From assembly GCA_030374765.1 (NCBI GenBank), contig JARGXX010000013.1, forward strand, positions 620,001 through 684,000: DNA of 64,000 nucleotides, read 5' to 3'. A model generated the notes under the pieces. That model was not told the origin of the DNA. It saw only the letters and a list, made by a program, of their open reading frames with translations, and ran no database searches. Position numbers and translations under genes: made by a program. This DNA comes from Agarophyton chilense (Eukaryota; Rhodophyta; Florideophyceae; Gracilariales; Gracilariaceae). Shown here one piece after another: positions 38,090-48,772 of the stretch. Each line of letters begins with the position of its first letter. Position 1 is the stretch's first letter.

Positions 38090-41071
38090 CGAGAAGTTCC
38101 CAAAGGCTTATTGCAAGCGTTATGGCTAAAAGTCTAAGAAAAAGCCTTCGAAAATTCGTTTTCGCCTTGGCAGTTCCACTTTCTGCAGTATTGGCCAGAT
38201 ACACATTCGAATCTGCTCCCCGGACAGTAGAGTACTCATTCTCACCGTGGACGTGATCAACTGCAATGTTCCATTACTGCTTGGACTAGTTTTTCTTGAC
38301 AGAGAAAGAATCTATGTTGAAAATGTAGAGAACTTTCAGATCTGTAAGAATAGATGGATGATACCTGTCATTCGGAAATTGGTCATCTCTATATCGACTG
38401 GAACGAATAAAGATATTTCCCATTTTACAAAGGCAGAACTAAACAAAGACACCTAGATTTTTATCACCCCTCGGTACAAAATCTGTTTAACCTTAAACGA
38501 GCAAAACCCGAAGAAGCCAATGCTGAAACAAGAAATTTGCTAGAAAACATATCACAGTCTTGCCAAACGTGTCAACGTTTTACCCCAAAACCACAACAAT
38601 TTTGGGTTTTATTTCCTTAAGGTGTTGTTTTTTACAAAGATCTCGCTATGAATCTAATTTTCATTGGCAGAAAACCGGTGTTGCACGTTGTTGATATACA
38701 TACCCATTTCGGAGCTGCTCGCTTTTTAGAGGGACAATCTATTAAAGATAGTCGGAACACTATTTTAGAATTTTGGGCAATCGTATACACCGGATACCCC
38801 GACACAATCCTTTGTGACCAAGGATCAGTGTTTACATCGTCTCGATGGAAGGAAATTATGAATGAATTTGGCATCGGTTTTATTCAGTCTGGAGTGGAAT
38901 GTCATAACTCCATCTGTGCTGGCGAACGATATCATGATCCCCTGAGACCAATATATCCCAAAATCAAGTTCGATGCCAACATTCCAAACGAGAACTTAAT
39001 CCTTGCAACAGCTGTAAAAGCTATGAATGACACCATGAACCGGAAAGGTCTGGTTCCATCGCTCCTATCCTTCGGCACTTTACCAAGATTTCTTGTCATT
39101 CATACAAAGTTACCTGATCAAGAGGGTCTTATGCAAGCTCTCTTGACTGTTCGTTCTGAAATGGAAATCATGGCCTATGAAACAAGACTGAAACTGGCCC
39201 TCGAATCACGCCTTCCAAAAATCGTTCACCACGAATTCGAAGCAGGACAAAAAGTTTTGATCTATAGAGAAAAAGAGCTACCTCGATTAACTGGACAGTT
39301 TGAAGTAATCAAAGTTACAGGCAGAAAATTTTTCGTGAAAAAGAAACATGGCGAGGAAGTACAACATAGTATTACACAAACCAAACGTTATATTTCCGAA
39401 AATTATGAAGTCAATTCTAAAATACCGATTCCTCATGGTTTCGAGAATATCCTTAATTGCATGTTAAAAGGGATCTCAGACGGATATGATGGAATCACGG
39501 GCAACGATGAAGAATCAATATATATTAATGAAACCCCGAAACCAAGTTATCCTAGTTGTAATTCTCCAAAGTTCTCAGAAGTCAAGAAGAAAGAAATTGA
39601 TGGTTTAAAGCGATTAGATACTTGGAAAGTTGTTACACGTAGTGAAGTTCCAAAAGATGCTAATATTATAAGATCTAGATTTGTGTTAGAAATCAAGAAT
39701 CCAGAAACGAAGGAAGAAATTCATGAGGCCAGACTTGAGGCCCAAGGGTTTTCCGATAAGGAACAGAACTACTTAGTGCATACTTTCACTACCGTTCGCA
39801 ATAGTCCAGTTCGACTTATTATGAAAATCGCTGCAATGTTCGACTACAAGTTATGGAGTCACGATGTTACCCAAGCCTCCATTCCGAGTAATCAAGATCT
39901 TACTCGAAAGGTATACATACGACCTCCCAAGGACATGGATGTATCCAAAGATTGTCTCCTTTTTCTTATCAAACCACTGTGTGGTTTAGCAGATGCGTGT
40001 GATTATTGGAATTTGACCATTATGTCACATCTACGAGGGGAACTTGAAATGACCGCAATGAAGGGTGGCATTTCCTGATTTTTCAATAAATCTAAAGGTA
40101 TTCTCTTTGGAATCATTGCATCATATGTTGATGACTCAGTTATTATTGGTGCAGATGAATTTATGAAGTTCACAAACAAAACTCTAAAACGTTTCAAATC
40201 ACGAGACAGAGTTGTTGGTTCTTTCAAATTCGCTGAAACTCAAGTTACGGCCGACCGATAACAGTACGAAATTCATCAAAAAGGTTTCAAGAATAGAATG
40301 ATGCCATTGGAAAACAACAATGACTATGATGAGTTCACCAGGCAAGTTGAGCTTTTTTGGATATGAAGATCCAAAAGAGCTCAACTTGCCTGGCTTGTGG
40401 ACACAATTCCAAACACGTGTTTCTTTGTGAACAAAACTGCTCACGTCACAGAGAAAGTGTTTACGAAATCCATCGGACGAAAAATGAACAAGGTCATTAA
40501 GGATATTCAAGAACAAACAAATACTTTGAAGTATGTGAAGCTAGACCCAGACTCCCTCGCCATACGAGCATACAGTGATTTTTCATTAGCGAAAAATTAA
40601 GACAGTACTTCCCAACTTGGTTTTCTCATTCTAATAGCTGATCTTTTCAATCGATGTAACATTATTCATTAGAACAGTTACAAGAGCCGTGGAGTTGTGT
40701 GGTATGTATTAAGAGGTGATGTTTTTGCTTTTGCAGCAGATGCTTTTGATTTTGCATACATGCTTAAAATGGACTTGGAAACTTTACTCGACCGAGTGAT
40801 TCCAATTAGAATGTTCACAGATTCCAAGAGCCCTTTCAGTGTCATCACGAAAGCTTCATCTACAGCTGAAAAACGACCAGTAATCGATATTTCGGCAGCC
40901 CATGAAGCTTATGAAAGAAATGAAATATCTGACTATGTATTCGTAAATTCTGAAAACAATCCTGCCGACATTTTTACGAAGCGAACAATAAACAAAGCAT
41001 ACGGAAATATTTGGGAAAACCACCAGTGTGATCACGAAATTGAACAATGGATAATACTGCAATATGCTTGA
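38090..41071 (+). pseudogene. Copia pol remnant: protease, integrase, reverse transcriptase, RNase H
   Basis: 38247-38456 ends a protease-like region (NVPLLLGLVFLDRER). A pre-integrase zinc finger follows (YHPS...CQTCQRF, to ~38590). In 38648-40078 (476 codons) the integrase shows D,D,E (VVDIHTHFGA, CDQGSVFTSSRW, GVECHNSICAGERYH) and the first half of a Copia reverse transcriptase (LDTWKVVTRSEVP, DVTQASIPSNQ, KPLCGLADACDYW). A TGA at 40076-40078 interrupts it. The YVDD catalytic motif (SYVDDSVIIGADEF) continues in the same frame after the stop. RNase H (FTDSKSPFSVI, NPADIFTKRT) ends at 41071. Further stops near 40260 and 40600 confirm decay. Confidence 0.85.
40338..40393. repeat. 25-bp near-perfect inverted repeat with 6-nt loop
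   Basis: Arms 40338-40362 and 40369-40393 differ at one position (loop ATGAAG). It lies in the Copia coding region, where the right arm reads as expected protein and the left arm replaces it with an inverted copy. Confidence 0.9.
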
Positions 41072-41129
41072 ACAATTGTTTCGCTTAAAAAAAAAGTATG
41101 AATGTTGACAACGTCTCGCGAGAGGAGAA

Positions 41130-41522
41130 TGTAGAATTAAAACACGCAATCTGTTTCAGGTAGTTGCGTAGATTGCACTACAAATCCATCTAGCGAACGT
41201 TAGATAGACACGAAATGGAATATTTAATTTGAAATAGTAGTCTAACTTAGTAGATGTTGAATTAGAATGAAGCTGCTTACTTGGCTCGGTAGAGACCCAC
41301 ACCAAGCTCCCAGCCACTAAAAAACGCTTGGAACAAGAGAACTTCTTCTTCTGACGACAACAATTTATCGAACAACCTTCACTCTCTTTAACTCCAACTT
41401 CTCCCTCAGCATCACCGTCCTTCCCGCCCGTCTTGTTCTTCTTTCGCTTTCTACGTCGCTTACACCGTTTCCGCCACACCGCCGTTTCTACACCGCCTAC
41501 GCCGAATCGTCTTTTGCACAAC
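41130..41522 (+). repeat. 3' LTR of the Copia element
   Basis: Begins TGTAGAATT right after a purine-rich GAGAGGAGAA (polypurine-tract-like, 41119-41129) and ends at CTTTTGCACAAC. 41236-41522 matches the 5' remnant. It is followed at ~41523 by AGTATCACAGCTTGG, which resembles a Copia primer-binding site (initiator-Met type TGGTATCAGAGC). Confidence 0.7.
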
Positions 41523-41899
41523 AGTATCACAGCTTGGAGCCCCACTTCTTTTGAACTTCCCAGTTTCAGGAAGTCTCATAATCTTGCTTCATGGACCGAT
41601 TTTGTTCCAAATTAAACTGACATTAATATTAGTAATATGTTTTGGGCATGATTTAAATTACCCTGTGTTTCCAGATTCCCTTCTCAAGAAGGGTACATCA
41701 ATCGAGCTGATAAAAACTCAATGCAAAATCGGCATTGCCTCATTCATCTCAACGTTTCATTAACTGCTCTGAATAAGTAGCGGCACAAACCATTGCCCTT
41801 TGTGAATCCACAGTAAAGAGTCACGGTGCAAAAACAATCGGTCAATATCTGATGCAATCTGGGTTCATTTTCCTACGCAAACTTCTAGCGGAACATATC

Positions 41900-43400
41900 G
41901 TACGGCTCAAGCAAAGTGCAACCATTTCCAGACGCCTGTGTCAGCAACTCCAACAAACCTCCGGACCCATCTGGTCAACGTTCAGCAGATGGCGTGCTCA
42001 ATAAGGTCTCTTCCAGCTTGCATACTAGTGGGGATTATCAGTACGTCAGCCACAACAGCGACCTTCACTCCCAATCTTGGAGCGGCTGATTCCAACAAAT
42101 TAGGCGAGCGATCGTTGTCTTCTGATACAATCAATGGTCCCATGTCCTCATTTTGCCTTAAAATTATCATTTCACACCGAAACGGCCACACAATTTGACT
42201 TTTTTGACCATCCCGCCTGATGTACATTCAGGCATTTTTCCGTTCTCCATGGAGGCCCCAGCTCCTTCGTATATTAGCAATGAACTTCTGGAAGGCTTCT
42301 ATATACAGGCTATGAAAGATGTTATCAAGAATATACAGCATGAAGAGGGAGTTGTTCTGGGTATGGACGGGGCCACAAGTATACTTTCAAAGTCTATGAG
42401 CCATGAATATTTTCACACGCCACTGCCTCTCTTTCTGGAGTACCTTCGATCATATTTAGAACGTGAGACTACCCCTAACCTTCTGCGGAAGCTTTCGGAA
42501 TTTGAGAACAGAATCAAAGACAGAGTTCGTTTTAAATGCTGTACTGCATTTATATCGGATTTGTGCAACAGTATGAGAGATCTTCGAAACGCTTCTGCTC
42601 AATCTGGTCTATTTAAATGGGCCTATGGGTGCGGTACACATTGCCTTCACAACATCTGTGAAGATTAAGGAAAAGAGAGAATTTTCTCCCGGTGTGTGAA
42701 AAAGAGCCTTTACGTATGTAAGACTATCAAGAATAATGGACTGGTCAGAAAAAGATTCGAGTGCATATGTAAGTAGAAGGGCGGCAAATTGTACGCCATG
42801 GTGTTGTACTATTAAAAGAGGTGGTCCACAGTGAACTTAATGTTAAGCAGATTGAAACTCGTACGTTCTGCGATCATGTATATGCCTCATGCTTTGTTGC
42901 ATGAACGAGCAGCTCGTGGAATTGAAAGCTCATTCTAGTTTCCAGCTGAGTTCACTACCATTATCTCAGACCCATCGTATTGGTCGTTTGTCAATAGTGC
43001 TGTCGATTTATTTGATCTAATTTGAAGATTCATTGGCGTGCTCGAAGCAGATACGTCCATATTATCGCTCGATTACGCTATCTTCTTGTTTGTTCGTGCA
43101 CGTATCTTTTCTGACCTCTCTCTGAATCCTATCACTACCATTGTTAGAGATGAACGAATTTTGTACTGCTGGAAGAGAATATGGTCCCCTGTGCACATTC
43201 TGGCATTCGCTTACGACCCACTTTTTCGCTGTGCGGCAGAGAACAGAGACTGCTTTTGGCATTGCATTCTTCGAGTTGTGGAATTGAAACATTCAAAATC
43301 CATGCCACACTGCCTTATTGCTGCTTTCAGACGGTACTGAGCATTTCAATGGGCTGATGGAAGAATAAATACAGTTTTGCGTCTCACCTCATTCGTTGCT
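41900..43400 (+). pseudogene. hAT/DUF659-type transposase remnant
   Basis: Pieces in several frames: a BED-finger-like start (a Cys followed by NLRTHL...C near 41930-42000); 42195-42668, containing GVVLGMDGATSILSKS, PLPLFLEYLRSYL, CTAFISDLCNSMRDLRNA and FKWAYGCGTHCLHNICED; and, after stops, YMPHALLHERAARGIE, ISDPSYWSFVNSAVDLFDLI and 43038-43340 (SPVHILAFAYDPLF). The DG...H...FL...C.SM..LR...GCG.H...N pattern is that of DUF659/hAT-family transposases. Stop codons and frameshifts make it a pseudogene. Terminal inverted repeats were not identified. Confidence 0.65.
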
Positions 43401-45154
43401 CATAAATCTAAAATATTGGCATTCTCGTCTTCTTTAGAGGCAGGTTGGAAATTCTTACCCTCGTTTGTCTATATTGCTCATCGTAGTATACATAGCAACA
43501 GGTTCTACTGCAGGGATGGAAATGAATCACAAAATTGGAAAAAGGGTGCTTACAAACAAGGGGGCGCGGACGGGGGAGAACAAGGTTGAGAATCATCAAT
43601 GTAATTAACAATTCTGCGGCATTTTTCCGGCCTCTGTCGCTTTGATTTATTCGGTTACCAACAATAGTTGACGTCTCTCTTCCCCGTCAGCCTACAACTC
43701 AACGATTTTCTTCTCTTCGTGTTCAGGAAGCTTTGATGCAGTGTATTTGTGAAAGCTTCGCCGAACTAAATAGAGGTCGGTAACCGTGTGAACGTGATAT
43801 ACCCCTTGCAGATGGTGAGCGTCAGCAGTGCCTCGTCTGCTTCCAGCCGGTGTAATATATTCCCGTGGTATTTGGTTTTGCCCCGTAATTCTACTTTTTA
43901 AGGTGTCATTGCTAGCAAACTCAATATCGTTTTGATCTCTATTCTCCTGGTATCGACGTCTTGCGTTGCGGTTATCCCTTCCTCCATGTCTGGCACGGCA
44001 TTTTTGGATCTTTTCCGCATTTTTTTGACGCTTATCAATCACAAGCTGAGTGTCGATACAGTATACCTTGTGCGGAGTTCTTGGGAGAAGTAAGCGAGCA
44101 TGAAAAAAGGCAGAGCTTTCGGCACGAAGATTCCTAGCAACACACTAGTAGTGCACTTGTGAATTGAAAACTCTCCTTTCCGGAGAGTCTCGAGTTTCAA
44201 CATATACCAATGCCTTTACATCGGATAGAACTAATTCTCCAATGAATCTACTTGGTTTTTGATCATCTGTTTTGTCTCGTCTTTGCTTCCCCTCAGTGGC
44301 ACTGTACACACCTCTCGCTCCGTCACTTGCACCGCCTGGAGTTATATATACACGGCAAATGACGCAGCCCTCTAAGGACATGTCTGAACCTTACTTTTCC
44401 ATTATCGATGTCACCGGTGATGTGCCACAAATGACATGAATTGGTTCCTTGAATATGAGACAGAAATGATTAAGATCAGAGCCGATCACTCCGTCCTTTA
44501 CCCGACATTTCTTTCGTTCATTTTCAATGCAAGAAAACTGCTTCGGCATGTCTGGAAGATCTCAAAACTGTTAGGGAATTTCAACGGAGCTCAACCATGT
44601 GCGGGTGAAGATCTCGCGATTATGGCCGTCGTATCTGAAAAGCTACCGGTCGGATGTCCACAACTTGAGACTTCTTTCACGTGACCTCATTCAACCAATG
44701 GATTTTCCTCTTTCATATAACCTCATTCATCCAATAAATTTCCTTCTTGGACGTAACCTTGCTGCATATATCAACCCATCATCCCTTGCGGAATACATCG
44801 GTAGGGCATTACGTGGACTCAGATTTGCAACTGGAGTAGGCGTACTATCCGTCTTCTGTTATCGAAACAAGATCTTCGATTTTTTGTACGTCAATCACAA
44901 CATCTGTGACAATACCGAGTGGATGAGAGAATTGTTTCCTGAGTTTTTTCTTATCCTTCTTATCTTTGGTCGATGATCACAATTTGAGAACACCTTATTA
45001 TTGGTGTATGCGGAAACTAACAGTTTTACTAAGAAAGTCTCTCACAGTATTATGTTGTACTCACTATCGGTATATGAGATATTGGATTTCATTGCCGATA
45101 GAAGCTCTTGGAGGTTCGTTAATTCTTGTCTATACCTTTAACAATGATTCTATG
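43401..45154. other. Transposon debris, unrecognised ORFs
   Basis: Minus frames 44042-43692 (Arg/Asn-rich; contains REYITPAGSRRGTADAHHLQG) and 44381-44145 (contains CRVYITPGGASDGARGVYSA) share the peptide word YITP-x-G, coded in different frames ~500 nt apart. Plus frames 44599-44976 and 44966-45205 have no domains. Confidence 0.3.
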
Positions 45155-45949
45155 CTAAATAACCGTTCTTCTTCGCTCTGGATACAGAAAGTAGTGTCTG
45201 ATTGAAATTTCCAAATATGCCACGACCCGTTGGATACAATTTGCTATTTCAGTGCTGACAAACGTATGCTTTCGGTTTTTGACAAATGGAAGATCCAGTC
45301 CTTCTTCATATACGTAACCGTACTGCCACTTTACATCTATAAAAACTGATCTTAATTGCTGTACTGTTTCTTCTCTTTCAATTTCGAGATGGATTTCGAG
45401 AATCTTTGTCAAATCACCATAGTACATGTCTTTGGTCGACTCCGCTTTGCCCTTCGTAGTATCACTGGATCGAGAACTATCTGCATCTTCTTCATCTTCG
45501 TCTTGGACAAACTCAGCAACAATACAAAATTTCTGGCGAGCATTTTGCTGTCTTGCTGCCCTTTTTCTGTACCATTTTACAGTTTCAATCGAAACCTTTT
45601 TCGCTAAACTCGAGATAAAAGCTGACTTGTACTGCTTTGACTTGATGATCTCGAACTTTTGTTCATGAGATGGAAACATGGAAATTACAAATCGCGACAC
45701 TGCTGCTTCTTGGCTCTCGGAGAATTGGTAACGACTTCCTGAGCCGCTGCATTCAACATTGACATCAAGTTCAAAGCAAGTTTGTATTTCTGCAGAGCTG
45801 TTTTCATCCAACGCGTCCATCGTTATGCTAATCTCCACACTCGTACTAGGGTCAATTCCTTCATTCAAAACGCGAAGACAAAATAGCTTATGGTTCCTGT
45901 GGAACAAATGCGATTCCATGTTTCTCTTTGCGTGCATTCTTCTCCCCAT
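45155..45949 (-). CDS. Unrecognised 264-residue ORF in the transposon zone
   Basis: Opens with an ATG (MGRRMHAKRNMESHLFHRNH), is mixed charged with an Asp/Glu/Ser-rich stretch (VQDEDEEDADSSRSSDTTKG), and is predicted soluble. The frame has normal amino-acid variety, so it is likely a real, or recently real, coding sequence, possibly one exon of a transposon-borne gene extending through minus ORFs at 46249-46067 and 48023-47607. No family is recognised. Confidence 0.4.
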   Translation of the reverse strand: MGRRMHAKRNMESHLFHRNHKLFCLRVLNEGIDPSTSVEISITMDALDENSSAEIQTCFELDVNVECSGSGSRYQFSESQEAAVSRFVISMFPSHEQKFEIIKSKQYKSAFISSLAKKVSIETVKWYRKRAARQQNARQKFCIVAEFVQDEDEEDADSSRSSDTTKGKAESTKDMYYGDLTKILEIHLEIEREETVQQLRSVFIDVKWQYGYVYEEGLDLPFVKNRKHTFVSTEIANCIQRVVAYLEISIRHYFLYPERRRTVI

Positions 45950-47606
45950 TTCTCCGAGAAGCCTTTCAATTAGAAAATTTGATGTGATTGGAAGAGGGCC
46001 AAACTCTAGCAGAAGCTCAGGAAGGCGTAAAATGGCGTGCGTGGAAAGCGTTAAGCAGTATGCGTCCTAGTCCGACTTGTAAAACTTGTCGACAAACCGA
46101 ATGTACATTTCTTCAACTACAGATTTCATCTCTGTGACTGTTTCAGAGCTGCAATCATATCCAAAACTAGTTTCGACGAGCCTTGTTGTTAGTCTCCCCA
46201 TTGATATAATCTCTGGATTTACGTCGAACTTGTGCAAAAACGGAAGCAACTACAGCTCTGCCGCTCTCTTTAGTTCCTTAGCCTTTTAATTTCCAATTTC
46301 ACTGACATTTATTGGAGAAGGTCCCCAAGTGGCTGGGATTCCGCTTGAAGAAGTTGCCAGTGATTTATCAATTCTATGGAAGAGTTTTCTTGGGAGGCAT
46401 TCTGCCGGTGCTTAGGAGAGCCGTTTATGCCGGTAATGTAGTCCAAATATCAATTTCAGAAGATATTTTGTCCATTCCAACAGCACGAGGTGCATAAAGG
46501 CGTGTGAAAATGTGTATTCCTCATCAATAGAAGGTCTTCTCAGAAAACAGGCTGACTTGATTCCAGTGCTCTTCACTAGTTTTTTATATTACTCTTTGAG
46601 ATGGAGCTGTTGGAGACCTTTTTCCAGGTGTCAATATTTTCCGTTCTGTACCGTGTTGCACAGCACTATATGTTGATAACATCACCAACTCTATACACTG
46701 GTGTTTTTCTCAACACAGTCTTCCACACACGCCTTGGAGTTTTATGAGTAACACATGAACACTTGAGCTCTCTTACATGTTCCTTACACTTCAGCTGAAT
46801 CTGCAAGACAGGTTGCCAGTGTGTCGCACGTACCTCAATACCTTTGTAGTGGCTGTCAAATCAACAGTCAAGAACACGACAAAAGCTTTCAGCGTACAAG
46901 TTTTCTCATCAGAACAAACAACTCATATCTCTTGCTCAAGACGTTTTAGATCTTCTACAATCACATGTAGAAACGTTTCAAAATGTATACCCGAGTGAGA
47001 TCCTGGAACGATGGCAAGAATGAGAGCGTTGTTGGCCCGAGATCTTTCTAGGGCATTGAAATTCAGAATAGTCCTCCAAATCGACAATGTGGCCACTGGT
47101 TCTCCCTTTCTATTCTTATAACACTCGAAACCATCGTTGGAAAGAGAGAGGAACAAATAGATCTCGTCAGAGGCTTCGTTCTAGCGCTGCATATCCTCGA
47201 AAAACATTTTTCTAAACATCTGTCGGTGAAAGAAATCTTGATGAAATAAGTCATTGCTAGGATCCAAGCACCCCTTCTTCGAACGGAAGCAACCTTAACT
47301 GATTTCTTTAAATGAAACCGGAGCGGTAGAGAGTGATTTAAGGGCAATGGATGGTTTCATAAAACAAAAGCTTGTGCTTTGCGGCCCTTTAGTTGGCATT
47401 GAGCAAACTGGACAACTTGGTGAGTTTTTCAATCTTTCAGCAGATACTGCATGACCCGAAAAAAACATATTCCAAAACGACTTGGATGCAAACGAATGCC
47501 CTGCAAAGTAGGACTCAAGGCTCCCGTACAAAATATTTGAACAAACCGGTTCTACGACGAGGGGCTCCTCAATTGTTCTTTGTGATACATTAGAAAGTTC
47601 TGCAGT

Positions 47607-48023
47607 CTACAAAAAAGTGCTCAACTTGCGAAACTCCAAATCATTCGGGCCCAGTTCGAAATCTTCGTCTCTCTCTTCATAATATGAGTATCCAGAAACA
47701 ACATCTGAGTTTTGCTCTTCATCTGGGGGAGTTCTGAAACTTTGGAGGAGACTCCTTATGGATATGTCGGATCTACATGACCCCTGCGGCAGTTCGGCCT
47801 TTCGTATGGCTTCCGAGACGCAACGGCTTTCCAGCACATTATTTGTGATGAGTAGCAGATCTTCATAGACACCCTCTTCATCAGGATAGTGCTCAAGAGG
47901 ATTCTCGAGTGAGGAACGGAGCTCATTTTCACAGTTTACGTCTTCCTGATGGTCTTCCTCACGGTTGTGGGCTCCAGGGCTACGAACGTGTCCAACAGAG
48001 TTCTTAGAAAGTGTACCCATCAT
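47607..48023 (-). CDS. Unrecognised acidic ORF, same strand as 45155-45949
   Basis: 138 codons beginning with two Met codons, rich in Glu/Asp/Ser, no domain seen. It may be the first exon of the same decayed minus-strand gene; the intervening 46.3-47.5 kb holds only short broken frames. Confidence 0.3.
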   Translation of the reverse strand: MMGTLSKNSVGHVRSPGAHNREEDHQEDVNCENELRSSLENPLEHYPDEEGVYEDLLLITNNVLESRCVSEAIRKAELPQGSCRSDISIRSLLQSFRTPPDEEQNSDVVSGYSYYEERDEDFELGPNDLEFRKLSTFL

Positions 48024-48197
48024 CGGGAAGTGAGTGCGCTTAATCTCTCACCTCCATCTTCTTTTCTGACCTGAAGAACGCCACGTTTCTTGTTCTTGAA
48101 CACCTTCAGGTCTCTATGGTTGTGGTATTAGTATCGATGGGGTTTGCTCGTTTCCTATGTTTCATCTCTTTATTCGCTGTCTACCGCAACAATTGTA

Positions 48198-48772
48198 GTA
48201 TCCGCTCTAACGGAGAGAGCAGACACCTGCGACAGCGTTCTGACTGCCGATGGGTCGCTTGCGGCGAAGGAAAAGGGGTGGTAGAGCTACAACACCAGTG
48301 AGCTGGAAGTGGGGTGTAAGGCCACTACTCGCCAGCGAGGGTGGACAGTGCAACTGTAGAACGTTGACGGAACGTAGGTACGAGACGGCTCGTGAAGTGG
48401 TTGGGGGCTGATTATCTATTATAGCTCGTCCGGATCTCCGGTTAAGGAATCCTAAGCGAGGAACAGAATAGTCATGATGCCCATGTTGTCTCCTTTACTT
48501 GGAGTCGGCGCTCACCTCTGGTGCACTATTACTGTGTGCCAGGGTGAGGGCCCAAATAAAAATATAAATAATACCCAGTGGTCAGCCACTTAGCCAAACC
48601 ACTGTATGGGTATGGTCCCTAATGGACTTCTAGCTACAAAGGGTGGTAAAACCAGCCACGTGGATCGCCACTACATGCGCCGTTGCAAGCCACTCCACTC
48701 GTGATACCACGTGTCTCAACACTGTACCCTGCCTCCTGGCATTCTACGCGGTGTGCCGTTTCATATCACAAG
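48198..48772 (-). repeat. ~580-bp dispersed repeat (copy B, inverted relative to copy A)
   Basis: Reads GTATCCGCTCTAACGGAGAG at its left edge and ends near TGCCGTTTCATATCACAAG. It is homologous to the reverse complement of 37270-37794, with moderate divergence and indels. Confidence 0.7.

Larger units (their letters stand above)
33821..41522 (+). mobile_element. Degenerate Copia-type LTR retrotransposon
   Basis: LTR-related sequence at 33821-34149 and 41130-41522 encloses decayed gag and pol in the Copia order protease-integrase-reverse transcriptase-RNase H. A ~580-bp repeat sits in gag (37.2-37.8 kb), and a further GC-richer insertion-like segment lies at ~35.2-35.7 kb. The two LTRs differ at many positions with indels, and the coding part has several stops and frameshifts. 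The insertion is old and inactive. Confidence 0.85.
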
